Of a stretch of DNA of 13,203 nucleotides, positions 1-6,052 are shown piece after piece. The notes beneath the pieces are model-generated. The model saw only the letters and a list, made by a program, of their open reading frames with translations. It did no database searches and was not told the origin of the DNA. How positions within the stretch are numbered: position 1 is the stretch's first letter; each line of letters begins with the position of its first letter. Origin of the DNA: Microcoleaceae cyanobacterium UBA11344. GTDB taxonomy: Bacteria > Cyanobacteriota > Cyanobacteriia > Cyanobacteriales > Microcoleaceae. The DNA is taken from positions 1 through 13,203 of the forward strand of contig DMYK01000063.1 in assembly GCA_003483675.1 (NCBI GenBank). The letters are read 5' to 3'. A program made the translations under genes and the position numbers.

Positions 1-872
1 TTCGCCTTGGCGACTGCTATAATCTAAAAATTTAGAAACTTTACAAAACTTGATTAAATATGTTAAATTCTTAATAATTAAGTCAGTACAAACACCAAAA
101 GATTTGCTACGATGTCAATCTTAGTCAGTCTGGGCTTGAGCTTGTTTGCCACAGCGGTAAATTTTTAGTCCTAGGTATGAGAGACGAGTCAGCCCCTCGC
201 TGCTCATTCTGAGAGACGATGTTCAGTCTTCTAGGCTCGCAGCAGAAAAAGAAATTCTGTGGAACTTCTTTTAATCCAGCTAAATCTACTAAATCTATCT
301 GAAGTAGGATGCTAAGTAGGAGCGCCTAATTAAACGCCGTTATGTAAATCATTGTAAATTTCTGCCAAATTGGCAACATAGTCTGTTTGCACGGGTTTTT
401 AATGATTTTAGATAGCCAGATTGATTTGCGTCTACCTACTTATGAGCAGAAATAACTTGCCCAGTTAACTTCAGGTAGCAGGTTCAGGTTCGATCGCCAT
501 ATCTCACCTATTTTTTGGGAAGTAGATTTGCGGATTCTACATTTTGGCAGATGAAGTTAAGCTCTGAAACTGTTTTAGTAGTCTGAAGTAGCAGATTTTT
601 TTTCACATTCGTGCTGCAAAGATGCCGAGGTACTCAGTTTAGGTTCGATCGCACATCCTGCGAACCCCTAGGGAAAAAAATCCAAAACCTTTCACTTTTT
701 GGGAAAGGTTGGCTTGAGATGGGCGCTCAGCAACAAACTTCGCATTTTCAACGGCAAATACTGTTTTAACAGATATCAACGGTTACAAGACAGATTTAAA
801 ACTGGCTTATTACTCATCAAAAACATCAGGTTCGCATCAGAAAATGGTGTCCTACACTTGGAGGCAAAATTC
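1..872. other. Long stretch without a convincing gene
   Basis: No reading frame here looks like a real protein, and the frame running into the DUF2949 gene from 699 has no family resemblance before residue 59 (start at 873). Visible elements: an extended -10 box (TGC then TATAAT, 18-23) whose -35 lies at or beyond the window edge; an AT palindrome at 70-82; a 9-base direct repeat GAGAGACGA at 179-187 and 211-219; two copies of AGGTTCGATCGC at 486-497 and 641-652; and an 8-bp hairpin at 686-693/703-710. The length and the promoter-like box at the left edge leave room for a small RNA or a long 5' leader, but I recognise no known RNA family. Confidence 0.5.
582..603 (+). terminator. Possible weak intrinsic terminator
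   Basis: TCTG (582-585) pairs with CAGA (592-595) around a six-base loop, extendable by one G-T and one A-T pair, and is followed by a run of eight T (596-603). The stem is short, so this could be chance. If real, it would end a transcript from the promoter-like box near the left edge. Confidence 0.25.
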
Positions 873-1088
873 ATGGCACCCGCTACATACACAAGATTAA
901 TTCGATTTTTACAAGAAGATTTGGCGATTTCTCGTGCGTCAATTGATGTCGCTGAACGTGTGGGCGCTAACGAACAGCGACAACGCGATCGCGACCCGAA
1001 TTCCTTGCCAATGGTCTTGTGGCAGTACGGTTTGGTGACGCTAGAACAATTGGATAAAATCTTTGATTGGTTAGCCAAAGCATATTAA
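873..1088 (+). CDS. DUF2949 family protein
   Basis: A 71-residue protein of the cyanobacterial DUF2949 type; function unknown. The signature is an N-terminal TRLIRFLQEDLAIS helix (residues 5-18), a variable basic/polar middle, and the C-terminal segment LPMVLWQYGLVTLEQLDKIF (about 47-66), which together resemble a small winged-helix-like or two-helix fold. The frame is open upstream to 699, but homologues as I recall them start at or near the Met at 873, which has GGAG at 860-863 nine bases upstream, so this start is preferred. It stands alone and converges on the aminotransferase gene, with an AT-rich hairpin between them. Family recognition is from memory of conserved sequence; no role is inferred. 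Confidence 0.85.
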   Translation: MAPATYTRLIRFLQEDLAISRASIDVAERVGANEQRQRDRDPNSLPMVLWQYGLVTLEQLDKIFDWLAKAY

Positions 1089-1139
1089 AAGGATTTTAGA
1101 TTTGAGATTTTATCTAAAATCTAAAACCCAAAATCCTTT
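1088..1139. terminator. AT-rich hairpin between convergent genes
   Basis: AAAGGATTTT (1088-1097) is the reverse complement of AAAATCCTTT (1130-1139). Inside it, TTTTAGAT (1094-1101) can pair with ATCTAAAA at 1112-1119 or 1119-1126. The structure overlaps the DUF2949 stop codon and ends 11 bases before the aminotransferase stop, so it probably works as a bidirectional terminator. The GATTTTAGATTT-type repeat is also common between genes in filamentous cyanobacteria. Confidence 0.55.
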
Positions 1140-1150
1140 AACAACTTGGA

Positions 1151-2308
1151 TTAAGATTCAGCCAAAAGTTTCGCAGCAGCGGCAACGCCGGCACCAGGAG
1201 TAAAGCCTCCGTAACCCAATTCTTGCAGCACGACTTCTAAGGAAGAAATTGCTGCTAGAATATCCCGATCGCACACAAAGCCCAAATGACCAATGCGGAA
1301 GATTTTCCCCTTCAAATGGTCTTGTCCATCGGCTAGCGCAATGTCAAATCTCTTTTTCATCAAAGTCCGCACCTTTTGAGCATCTACTTCGGCGGGCGGC
1401 ATCACTGAAGTAATCGCAGGGCTGGCGGCATCATCGGCAGCAAATAAGGGCAAACCTAAAGCTGTGACAGCGGCGCGAGTAGTTGTCATCAACCGTTTGT
1501 GCCGCGCGAAGACATTTTCCAGCCCTTCTGCTTTCATCATCTGCAATGTTACTTGCAGTCCAAAAAACATATTGACCGGTGGAGTAAAAGGAGTCGTATT
1601 TTTGGCCGCCTCTTTGCGATATTTGCCCAAATCCAAGTAATAGCGGGGCAATTTCGCAGTCTTGTAAGCTTCCCAAGCTTTGGGGCTGACGGCGACAAAA
1701 CCCAAACCAGGGGGAATCATGTAAGCTTTCTGAGAACCAGAAGCAATCACATCAATTCCCCAAGCATCCATCGGAATATTGGTAGCCCCTAAACTGGTGA
1801 CAGCATCGACGATAATTAAAGCTTCACCGTGGGCTTTAACGTGGCGATTGATGGTTTCGAGGTCGTTGAGGACACCGGTGGAGGTTTCCGAGTGAGTGAT
1901 GATGACGGCTTTGATTTGCTTGTCTGTGTCTGCTTCGAGTTTTTCGCGGAAGTTTTCGGGGTCTAAAGGTAAGCCCCACTCGGCTTTGATGATTTCGACA
2001 TTTAAACCGTAAGCTTCTGCGACTTCGGCCCAACGTTCACCAAATTTACCGTTGGTACCGACTAAAACTCGATCGCCCGCACTCAAGAAATTAATGATCC
2101 CAGCTTCCATCGCGCCGGTACCGGAAACGGCTAAACTCAGCACGTCACTTTGAGTTTGGTGCAACCATTTCAGGTTTTCGGTACATTCGGCAAAAATCGC
2201 ATCAAATTCCTTGCTGCGGTGGCCCATCGGGTGTTTGGCCATCGCCAGCAAAGCCGCTTCTGGTACCGGCGTGGGGCCGGGAATCATCAGCATTAATTTG
2301 TTGTCCAT
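1151..2308 (-). CDS. Class V PLP aminotransferase (alanine/serine-glyoxylate type)
   Basis: A full-length 385-residue class V aminotransferase of the alanine-glyoxylate/serine-pyruvate group, a cytosolic enzyme moving an amino group from serine or alanine to glyoxylate, so probably photorespiratory. Visible features: N-terminal MIPGPTPVP (8-16); phosphate-binding SGTGAMEAG (62-70); D168 in the IIVDAV strand, expected to contact the pyridine nitrogen; the Schiff-base lysine K194 in ASGSQKAYMIPPG; and R338 in FRIGHLG, the expected carboxylate-binding arginine. Cyanobacterial orthologues have often been labelled 'soluble hydrogenase 42 kDa subunit'; the sequence shows an aminotransferase and no metal-binding hydrogenase signature. 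ATG start with TTAGGA about nine bases upstream. Exact donor specificity cannot be read from sequence. Confidence 0.93.
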   Translation of the reverse strand: MDNKLMLMIPGPTPVPEAALLAMAKHPMGHRSKEFDAIFAECTENLKWLHQTQSDVLSLAVSGTGAMEAGIINFLSAGDRVLVGTNGKFGERWAEVAEAYGLNVEIIKAEWGLPLDPENFREKLEADTDKQIKAVIITHSETSTGVLNDLETINRHVKAHGEALIIVDAVTSLGATNIPMDAWGIDVIASGSQKAYMIPPGLGFVAVSPKAWEAYKTAKLPRYYLDLGKYRKEAAKNTTPFTPPVNMFFGLQVTLQMMKAEGLENVFARHKRLMTTTRAAVTALGLPLFAADDAASPAITSVMPPAEVDAQKVRTLMKKRFDIALADGQDHLKGKIFRIGHLGFVCDRDILAAISSLEVVLQELGYGGFTPGAGVAAAAKLLAES

Positions 2309-2399
2309 GATGTTGTCCTAACTGTTTTTGTGGAAGTTAACAGCATAAATCCAAAAGCTCAATTGCGGAATCTGCACTCTAAGTTTTTTAATTTTTAGC

Positions 2400-2633
2400 T
2401 CATATAGGGTTAGTTTCATTGAGAGACCAGCGATGTTCTACTGCTAAGTTCGATCGCTCGCAGCTTTGTTCTAATTGCTTCTGAAGGGCAAGGGCTTTCC
2501 GCAAAGTAATGATCAGTTGGTGAACTTGTGCTTGCTGCGGTGATTTTTGACTGACAGCAAACATCGTTTTGCGTTCCAACAATTGAAGTAGCAATTCGTA
2601 GTGAATGTACGACGGAAGGGGAATTGGCTCCAT
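2400..2633 (-). CDS. Small cyanobacterial protein, DUF5340-like
   Basis: A 77-residue protein that opens with MEPIPLPSYIHYELLLQLLE and continues with a glutamine-rich helical segment (QVHQLIITLRKALALQKQLE, residues 35-54), probably a short coiled coil. This pattern matches my memory of the cyanobacterial DUF5340 family, whose function is unknown. The conserved N-terminus supports the ATG at 2633; GAGGTAG lies about 10-16 bases upstream. It is on the same strand as the aminotransferase, 91 bases upstream of that gene's start, so co-transcription is possible but not required. The protein has no signal peptide or membrane segment. Confidence 0.7.
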   Translation of the reverse strand: MEPIPLPSYIHYELLLQLLERKTMFAVSQKSPQQAQVHQLIITLRKALALQKQLEQSCERSNLAVEHRWSLNETNPI

Positions 2634-2678
2634 AAAAGCTGATCTACCTCAGTGAACCGACACCCCATTGCAGCAAGA

Positions 2679-2817
2679 GGTATCATATCAATTCCGGCTG
2701 CACCGGAGGACACGGCAATGCCGTTTCCCTACCCCAAAATTATATTGTAGGGAAACGGCACGTGCAGTCTCCTGATTTCGGGTAATGTTAATTCTGATGC
2801 CACCGGATTTGGCATCA
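2679..2817. repeat. Composite of dispersed palindromic repeats
   Basis: Three hairpins lie in a row. First, CCGG (2694-2697) pairs with CCGG (2703-2706) after the stretch GGTATCATATCAATTCCGG (2679-2697), which resembles one arm of a larger palindrome common in Oscillatoriales. Second, a perfect 14-bp inverted repeat: TGCCGTTTCCCTAC (2719-2732) and GTAGGGAAACGGCA (2747-2760). Third, TGATGCCA (2795-2802) and TGGCATCA (2810-2817). The arrangement suggests that one repeat inserted into another. They lie downstream of trpC and could also act as a terminator or RNA-stabilising structure for it. Confidence 0.7.
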
Positions 2818-2936
2818 CAGGTGAACGATAAATGCCTGTTTTCTGCTTTTTCTTGATCAACTCTTATCAGAATTCAGGGCTATTTGTCAAGCAGTCTCGC
2901 CTTTCGTATCGTTTACGGTTATTTCGGAATGATTTA

Positions 2937-2963
2937 ACCGCAGAGACCGCAGAGACCGCAGAG
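2937..2963. repeat. Tandem 9-bp repeat ACCGCAGAG x3
   Basis: Three exact copies of ACCGCAGAG (2937-2945, 2946-2954, 2955-2963) end directly at the trpC stop codon (2964-2966). The motif belongs to the GCAGAG-type short tandem repeats seen widely between genes in cyanobacteria. No function is evident. Confidence 0.85.
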
Positions 2964-3875
2964 TCAGAGAAGAGAGAGGGGAGTGGCGATGTCGGCGGCC
3001 AGGGAGGCTAAAGCTGCGCCCGGATCTGGCTGTTTGACTAGAGATTCGCCAATCAGGACAGCACCGGCACCGGCTCTGGCAACTCGATCGAGGTCGGTGG
3101 GAGTGTGGATTCCTGACTCGCTGACGGTGAGGATGCCTTTTGCTTGGATTTCGGTTTGGCGGGAGGCTAATAGTTGGCTGGTGGTTTCTAGGCTGACGGA
3201 AAAGTCTGCTAGGTTGCGGTTGTTGATGCCGATCAGGTTTACGCCTTGTAGGGTTAATACTCGATCGAGTTCTGCTTGAGTGTGAACTTCGATTAAGGCT
3301 GTCATGCCTAATGTCTTGACAATTTTGACAAAGTATTGTAAGTCTTTGTCAGACAGAATGGCTGCGATTAAAAGTACGGCATCGGCACCGTGAATGCGGG
3401 CGAGATAGATTTGGTAGGGATAGATGATAAACTCTTTGCAAAGCAGGGGTAAATCCACGGCAGAACGGATGTTGCTGAGGTTTTCAAAGCTGCCTTGAAA
3501 GAACTTTTCATCGGTGAGGACGGAGATGCAAGTTGCGCCGTTTTGTTGGTAGGATTTGGCGATCGCCACTGGATCGAAATCTTCACGAATTACGCCTTTA
3601 CTTGGGGAAGCTTTTTTGACTTCGGCGATGATGGCTGGTTTGGTTTTGCCATCTTTCAGGGCGGCGAGAAAGTCGCGGGTTGGTGGTGCGAAGGGGAGTT
3701 TTTTGTGAAGTTCGTTTAAGGGCGTGCGATCGCGCTTTTGGGCTACTTCAGTTTCTTTTTCCCAGACTATTTCTTCGAGGATGTGCTGGGGTTCGGCGTC
3801 GGGTACGGCGATTTTGTAGCTGAGGTAGAGTACGGAGACGGAGGTGCTGGGGGGACGGCGGCGGATTTGGAGCAT
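2964..3875 (-). CDS. trpC: Indole-3-glycerol phosphate synthase
   Basis: Converts carboxyphenylaminodeoxyribulose phosphate to indole-3-glycerol phosphate in tryptophan synthesis, as a cytosolic (beta/alpha)8 barrel. With the start used here the protein is 303 residues. All expected active-site positions are visible: E85 and K87 in [14 protein letters not shown]147 in LLCKEFI, E196 in ALIEVH, N218 in GINNRNL, and E253/S254 in VSESGI; the phosphate-binding end [10 protein letters not shown] is at 271-280. The N-terminal extension beginning MLQIRRRPP is typical of cyanobacterial TrpC and decides the ATG at 3875; a GTG at 3902 would add nine poorly conserved residues. No Shine-Dalgarno is obvious. 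No other trp gene is nearby, as is usual in cyanobacteria. Confidence 0.95.
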   Translation of the reverse strand: MLQIRRRPPSTSVSVLYLSYKIAVPDAEPQHILEEIVWEKETEVAQKRDRTPLNELHKKLPFAPPTRDFLAALKDGKTKPAIIAEVKKASPSKGVIREDFDPVAIAKSYQQNGATCISVLTDEKFFQGSFENLSNIRSAVDLPLLCKEFIIYPYQIYLARIHGADAVLLIAAILSDKDLQYFVKIVKTLGMTALIEVHTQAELDRVLTLQGVNLIGINNRNLADFSVSLETTSQLLASRQTEIQAKGILTVSESGIHTPTDLDRVARAGAGAVLIGESLVKQPDPGAALASLAADIATPLSLL

Positions 3876-3981
3876 GATCAGGAGGATAAAGGGCGATCGC
3901 ACAAGTTTCTATTATATAAGGTCGATCGCCCTTTTCAATTTATGATAAAATCCTATTAACTAAGTATTCGGAGATCCACCG

Positions 3982-4314
3982 ATGCAACTAGAAGACTATT
4001 TTGAGTTTCTCGACCCCGATGATATCCGCATCAAAGGACATCGGATCGGCATCGACGACGTGATTAAATATTACTTGGATGGATATTCCCCAGACCAAAT
4101 TCTGGAAGAATTACCGAGTCTAAATTTAGAGAAAATTTACGCGACGCTAACCTATTATCTGCAAAATCGCAGACAGATGGATGCTTATATGTTGCGGCTG
4201 GCCAAGTGGCGGGAAGAACGCTATCAGGAATCTTTGGCTAATCCATCTCCTCTAGCATTGCGTTTGAGAGCAATCAAAGCACAGCGAGAACAGGAGTTGC
4301 TTAACCTAAAGTGA
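3982..4314 (+). CDS. DUF433 protein, probable antitoxin
   Basis: A 110-residue protein with a DUF433 helix-turn-helix domain in residues about 13-65: IRIKGHRIGIDDVIKYYLDG followed by YSPDQILEELPSLNLEKIYA and TYYLQNR. The remainder (66-110) is a charged helix rich in Arg, Glu and Gln, likely the part that binds the partner. DUF433 proteins frequently precede a DUF5615 PIN-like gene and are treated as antitoxins that also bind their own promoter. Here the next gene overlaps by four bases (GTGA). GGAG at 3970-3973 gives a good ribosome-binding site for the ATG. The gene is divergent from trpC, with AT-rich sequence including TATGAT (3941-3946) upstream. DNA binding and antitoxin role are inferred from family and context. 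Confidence 0.88.
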   Translation: MQLEDYFEFLDPDDIRIKGHRIGIDDVIKYYLDGYSPDQILEELPSLNLEKIYATLTYYLQNRRQMDAYMLRLAKWREERYQESLANPSPLALRLRAIKAQREQELLNLK

Positions 4315-4670
4315 AAATTCGTTTTTTACTAGATGAAAATTTGCCGCCTAAGCTCAAAAGTGCTGTTTTAAAACTTCAACCGGAGATAGATATTTTGCGG
4401 GTGGGCGATTCAAATGCACCGCCATTCGGAACATTAGATCCAGAGATTCTGATTTATTTGGAATCATCGAAACGACTATTGGTGACGGATAATCGCAAAA
4501 GTATTCCCGGACATTTGGAGGAACATTGGGCCGCAGGGAGACAAAGTTGGGGATTAGTTTGGGTGCGTCCAAGTGGAAGTATCGGCAGATGGGCAGAAAC
4601 AATTCATTTTATTTGGGAAACTACTGAAGCTGAAGAATGGATCGATAAGTTAGATTGGATTCCATATTAG
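4311..4670 (+). CDS. DUF5615 PIN-like protein, probable toxin
   Basis: A 119-residue PIN-like protein of the DUF5615 family, expected to be the RNase-like toxin of the pair with the DUF433 gene upstream. Acidic positions are in place: D8 and E9 in FLLDENLPPKL, D33 in RVGDSNAPPFG, and D60 in the strand-end motif LLVTDNRKS, followed by the PGHLEEHWAAG segment usual in this family. The GTG start overlaps the DUF433 stop (GTGA, 4311-4314), so translation is probably coupled. The protein is full length for the family. The cleavage target is unknown; whether it is a toxin has not been shown for most members. Confidence 0.87.
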   Translation: MKIRFLLDENLPPKLKSAVLKLQPEIDILRVGDSNAPPFGTLDPEILIYLESSKRLLVTDNRKSIPGHLEEHWAAGRQSWGLVWVRPSGSIGRWAETIHFIWETTEAEEWIDKLDWIPY

Positions 4671-4700
4671 AAAATGGGGGTTAGGTATGAGAGATTGCGA

Positions 4701-5105
4701 TTAATTAAACAGAAACAAACCCGGATTTACATGAAAAAACTTTCCCAAAGCCTCAGCTTGTTTTTTTGTAATTTCTAGCTGACCGTTAAGGAGTTCAGTT
4801 ACCATCTCAATTGTGCCAATAATTTCTACTAAATCGGCTGGTTCTAAACTTCTAGCATCCATCAAATGAAGAAGTCTTGAGTGGGGAGTTGAAGCATTCA
4901 GTTGATAGTGAGTTTCTTCAAAATCCTCAATTAGTTTGACTAAGAGTTCTAGGAGAGTATCTTCTTCGGGAGTTAGATTTTTCCGAGAAAGCAAGCTTTC
5001 AACGATTTCCAAAAATATCTCGTTTTCATCTTCATTTTTGATGATTCGAGGTTGATATTGAGATAGCAGGCTGCTGTACTTGTCGGAGTCAAAAGTAAGG
5101 ATCAT
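4701..5105 (-). CDS. higA: HigA-type antitoxin
   Basis: Antitoxin of a HigBA type II system, 134 residues from the preferred start. The N-terminal half carries the family segment LTPEEDTLLELLVKLIEDFE (45-64 from this start) and the C-terminal half an XRE-like helix-turn-helix: LLHLMDARSLEPADLVEIIG then VTELLNGQLEITKKQAEAL and FFHVNPGLFL. It should neutralise HigB and repress the operon through the HTH. A longer frame reaches 5135, but the ATG at 5105 begins MILTFDSDKYSSLL, as homologues do, has GGAAAA just upstream, and leaves a 17-base overlap with higB, normal for this toxin-first order. Converges on the DUF5615 gene with a 30-base gap. Confidence 0.92.
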   Translation of the reverse strand: MILTFDSDKYSSLLSQYQPRIIKNEDENEIFLEIVESLLSRKNLTPEEDTLLELLVKLIEDFEETHYQLNASTPHSRLLHLMDARSLEPADLVEIIGTIEMVTELLNGQLEITKKQAEALGKFFHVNPGLFLFN

Positions 5106-5388
5106 TTTTCCAGTTGTCTTTGTCATATTCTGCATGAGTCAAAATGTACTTGATATAAACAATCTGCTTTTGATAGTTAAGACTTACGATTAAGCGATAT
5201 TTATTTCCTTTGATGTTGAAAATTGTAAAATTTCCAACTGCTTCAGCTTGAGGATAAATAGTTTGAACTTCAATAAGCTTAGTCCAGTTGGCTTGACTGG
5301 CAATCTTGTACCAATCATCGAGGGCTTCGCAGGAATCAGCATGATTTTGGCAGTAGTCTCTTAATTTTTTTCGACTGATAACGTGCAT
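5089..5388 (-). CDS. higB: HigB-type mRNA interferase toxin
   Basis: A 99-residue toxin of the RelE superfamily, HigB branch, which cleaves mRNA associated with ribosomes. Nearly the whole chain matches the family: MHVISRKKLRDYCQNH (1-16), DDWYKIASQANWTKL (24-38), VGNFTIFNIKGNKYRLIVSL (51-70), and QIVYIKYILTHAEYDK with C-terminal NDPYF. The basic and aromatic residues around NKYRLIV and the HAEYD motif are the parts expected to form the active surface. The gene precedes and overlaps higA, the usual order. It looks intact, so the pair is probably functional. An unpaired Phd/YefM gene lies 73 bases upstream on the same strand. Confidence 0.93.
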   Translation of the reverse strand: MHVISRKKLRDYCQNHADSCEALDDWYKIASQANWTKLIEVQTIYPQAEAVGNFTIFNIKGNKYRLIVSLNYQKQIVYIKYILTHAEYDKDNWKNDPYF

Positions 5389-5461
5389 TTAGCGATGAAT
5401 TGACAAATTAGATTGAATTTGATTATGATACAATTGTTGGACTACGCTTGGCCTAAGTGGA

Positions 5462-5716
5462 TTAACAAAGAGGTTTGGCCGTTCTGGCTTTTGCCTGTTT
5501 CAGAGCACTCAATAAGCGATCGGCGTTTTTGGGCGATCGCAGTAGGTGTAAAGTCTCCAGTAGACTTGCCAACTCATCAGCGGCAATTAAGGCTACGTTT
5601 TCGCCGTCTTTGCGGGTGATGATGATGGCATCGCGATCGCTGATGACTTGTTCGCACAGTTGATCGAGATTGGCCAGAGCTTCAGTATAGGTTACTTGGG
5701 TTTGTGTGAGTGACAT
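5462..5716 (-). CDS. Phd/YefM-family antitoxin, unpaired
   Basis: An 84-residue antitoxin of the Phd/YefM (prevent-host-death) family. The N-terminal DNA-binding part is clear: VTYTEALANLDQLCEQVISD (8-27), the strand pair AIIITRKDGENVALIAADEL (30-49), then ASLLETLHLLRSPKNADRLL. The partner-binding tail ends at KARTAKPLC and seems slightly short. The expected YoeB or Doc/VapC toxin should follow immediately, but only 73 bases separate it from higB and I see no toxin remnant there on either strand. It may repress its own promoter and the higBA genes by read-through, or it may be an orphan left after toxin loss. A TATAAT box lies just upstream. Confidence 0.85.
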   Translation of the reverse strand: MSLTQTQVTYTEALANLDQLCEQVISDRDAIIITRKDGENVALIAADELASLLETLHLLRSPKNADRLLSALKQAKARTAKPLC

Positions 5717-5743
5717 GGTTTTTGGCTTCCCAATACTAAGAAT

Positions 5744-5749
5744 ATTATA
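5744..5749 (-). promoter_or_regulatory. Candidate -10 box for the Phd gene
   Basis: Read on the minus strand this is TATAAT, ending 27 bases before the Phd start codon. No good -35 element is seen 16-18 bases further upstream. It overlaps the 3' end of the NB-ARC-like remnant, so it could have arisen with the present gene order. Confidence 0.3.
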
Positions 5750-5936
5750 AGGGCGATCGGGCTTCTTGTTCTATGTTGGGGCAGGAATAGTTAGTTTTGA
5801 CATACTCTTTTAGTACGGGTGCAAGGCTGAAAAATGTGCGATCGCCCTCCTGGATTTTTTCAATTAATGAACGCCGTCCCAAGGATTGCATAACTTTCAA
5901 AAATTGCGATCGAGATAATTGCATATTCTCTGGCAC
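5745..5936 (-). pseudogene. Remnant of an NB-ARC/WD40-type protein
   Basis: The 63-codon frame contains LSRSQFLKVMQSLGRRSLIE (7-26) followed by FSLAPVLKEYVK (36-47). This closely resembles the stretch at the end of the NB-ARC/NACHT ATPase module in large cyanobacterial WD40 proteins, where the pattern is 'LLEALQSLxRRSLIEK...FTLQPVVMEYV' just before the WD40 repeats. Here it stands alone: in frame it opens only about 60 bases further upstream before a stop, there is no P-loop, and no WD40 repeats follow. I therefore read it as a decayed piece of a signalling or defence ATPase. It may still be translated from GTG 5936 or from the internal ATG, but nothing supports that. Confidence 0.55.
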
Positions 5937-5990
5937 TTTTGAGATGTTCCCCGCAGTGTCACCTGCAGAGCATCTAAGTGTTTTCCCGTA

Positions 5991-6019
5991 TTGACAAAAA
6001 CTAGGTTATCTGTGATATT
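5991..6019 (+). promoter_or_regulatory. Sigma70-type promoter for the LRAT-like gene
   Basis: A perfect -35 TTGACA (5991-5996) is followed after 17 bases by GATATT (6014-6019), four of six matches to TATAAT and preceded by the TG of an extended -10 (6011-6012). The predicted start point is about 25-30 bases before the ATG at 6053. It is the best promoter match in the window, suggesting the gene is expressed on its own. Confidence 0.55.
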
Positions 6020-6052
6020 TAATACTTATTGAACCTCACCTGGTTAAAAACT

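Larger units (their letters stand above)
2634..2963. other. Repeat-rich intergenic region, no gene
   Basis: This 330-base gap between trpC and the DUF5340-like gene has no plausible coding sequence. It is occupied by a composite of palindromic repeats (2679-2817) and a nine-base tandem repeat (2937-2963), both listed separately. The stretch between them (2818-2936) shows nothing I can name. Confidence 0.6.

Noticed and set aside
699..872. N-terminal extension of the DUF2949 protein from a TTG at 699
   Set aside because: The extra 58 residues show no family resemblance, and the ATG at 873 has a better ribosome-binding site.
1151..2308. Soluble hydrogenase subunit
   Set aside because: That is a historical label for this family; the protein has a complete class V aminotransferase active site including the PLP lysine.
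2679..2966. CRISPR array
   Set aside because: The repeats are palindromes of different sequence or a 9-bp tandem repeat without spacers; there are no regularly spaced 25-40 base repeats or cas genes.
3876..3902. GTG start for TrpC nine codons upstream
   Set aside because: Cyanobacterial TrpC proteins begin with the MQIRRRPP-type sequence, which here starts at the ATG at 3875.
2983..3959. Rightward open frames across trpC (2983-3279, 3495-3719, 3738-3959)
   Set aside because: They are antisense to a clearly conserved trpC gene and have biased, unconserved-looking composition.
172..4694. Shared 13-mer TAGGTATGAGAGA at 172-184 and 4682-4694
   Set aside because: The flanks do not match and there is no structure around either copy; probably chance or an old repeat remnant.
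5413..5663. Rightward frames opposite the Phd gene as a possible lost toxin
   Set aside because: Their translations are antisense to the antitoxin and do not resemble YoeB, Doc or PIN toxins.
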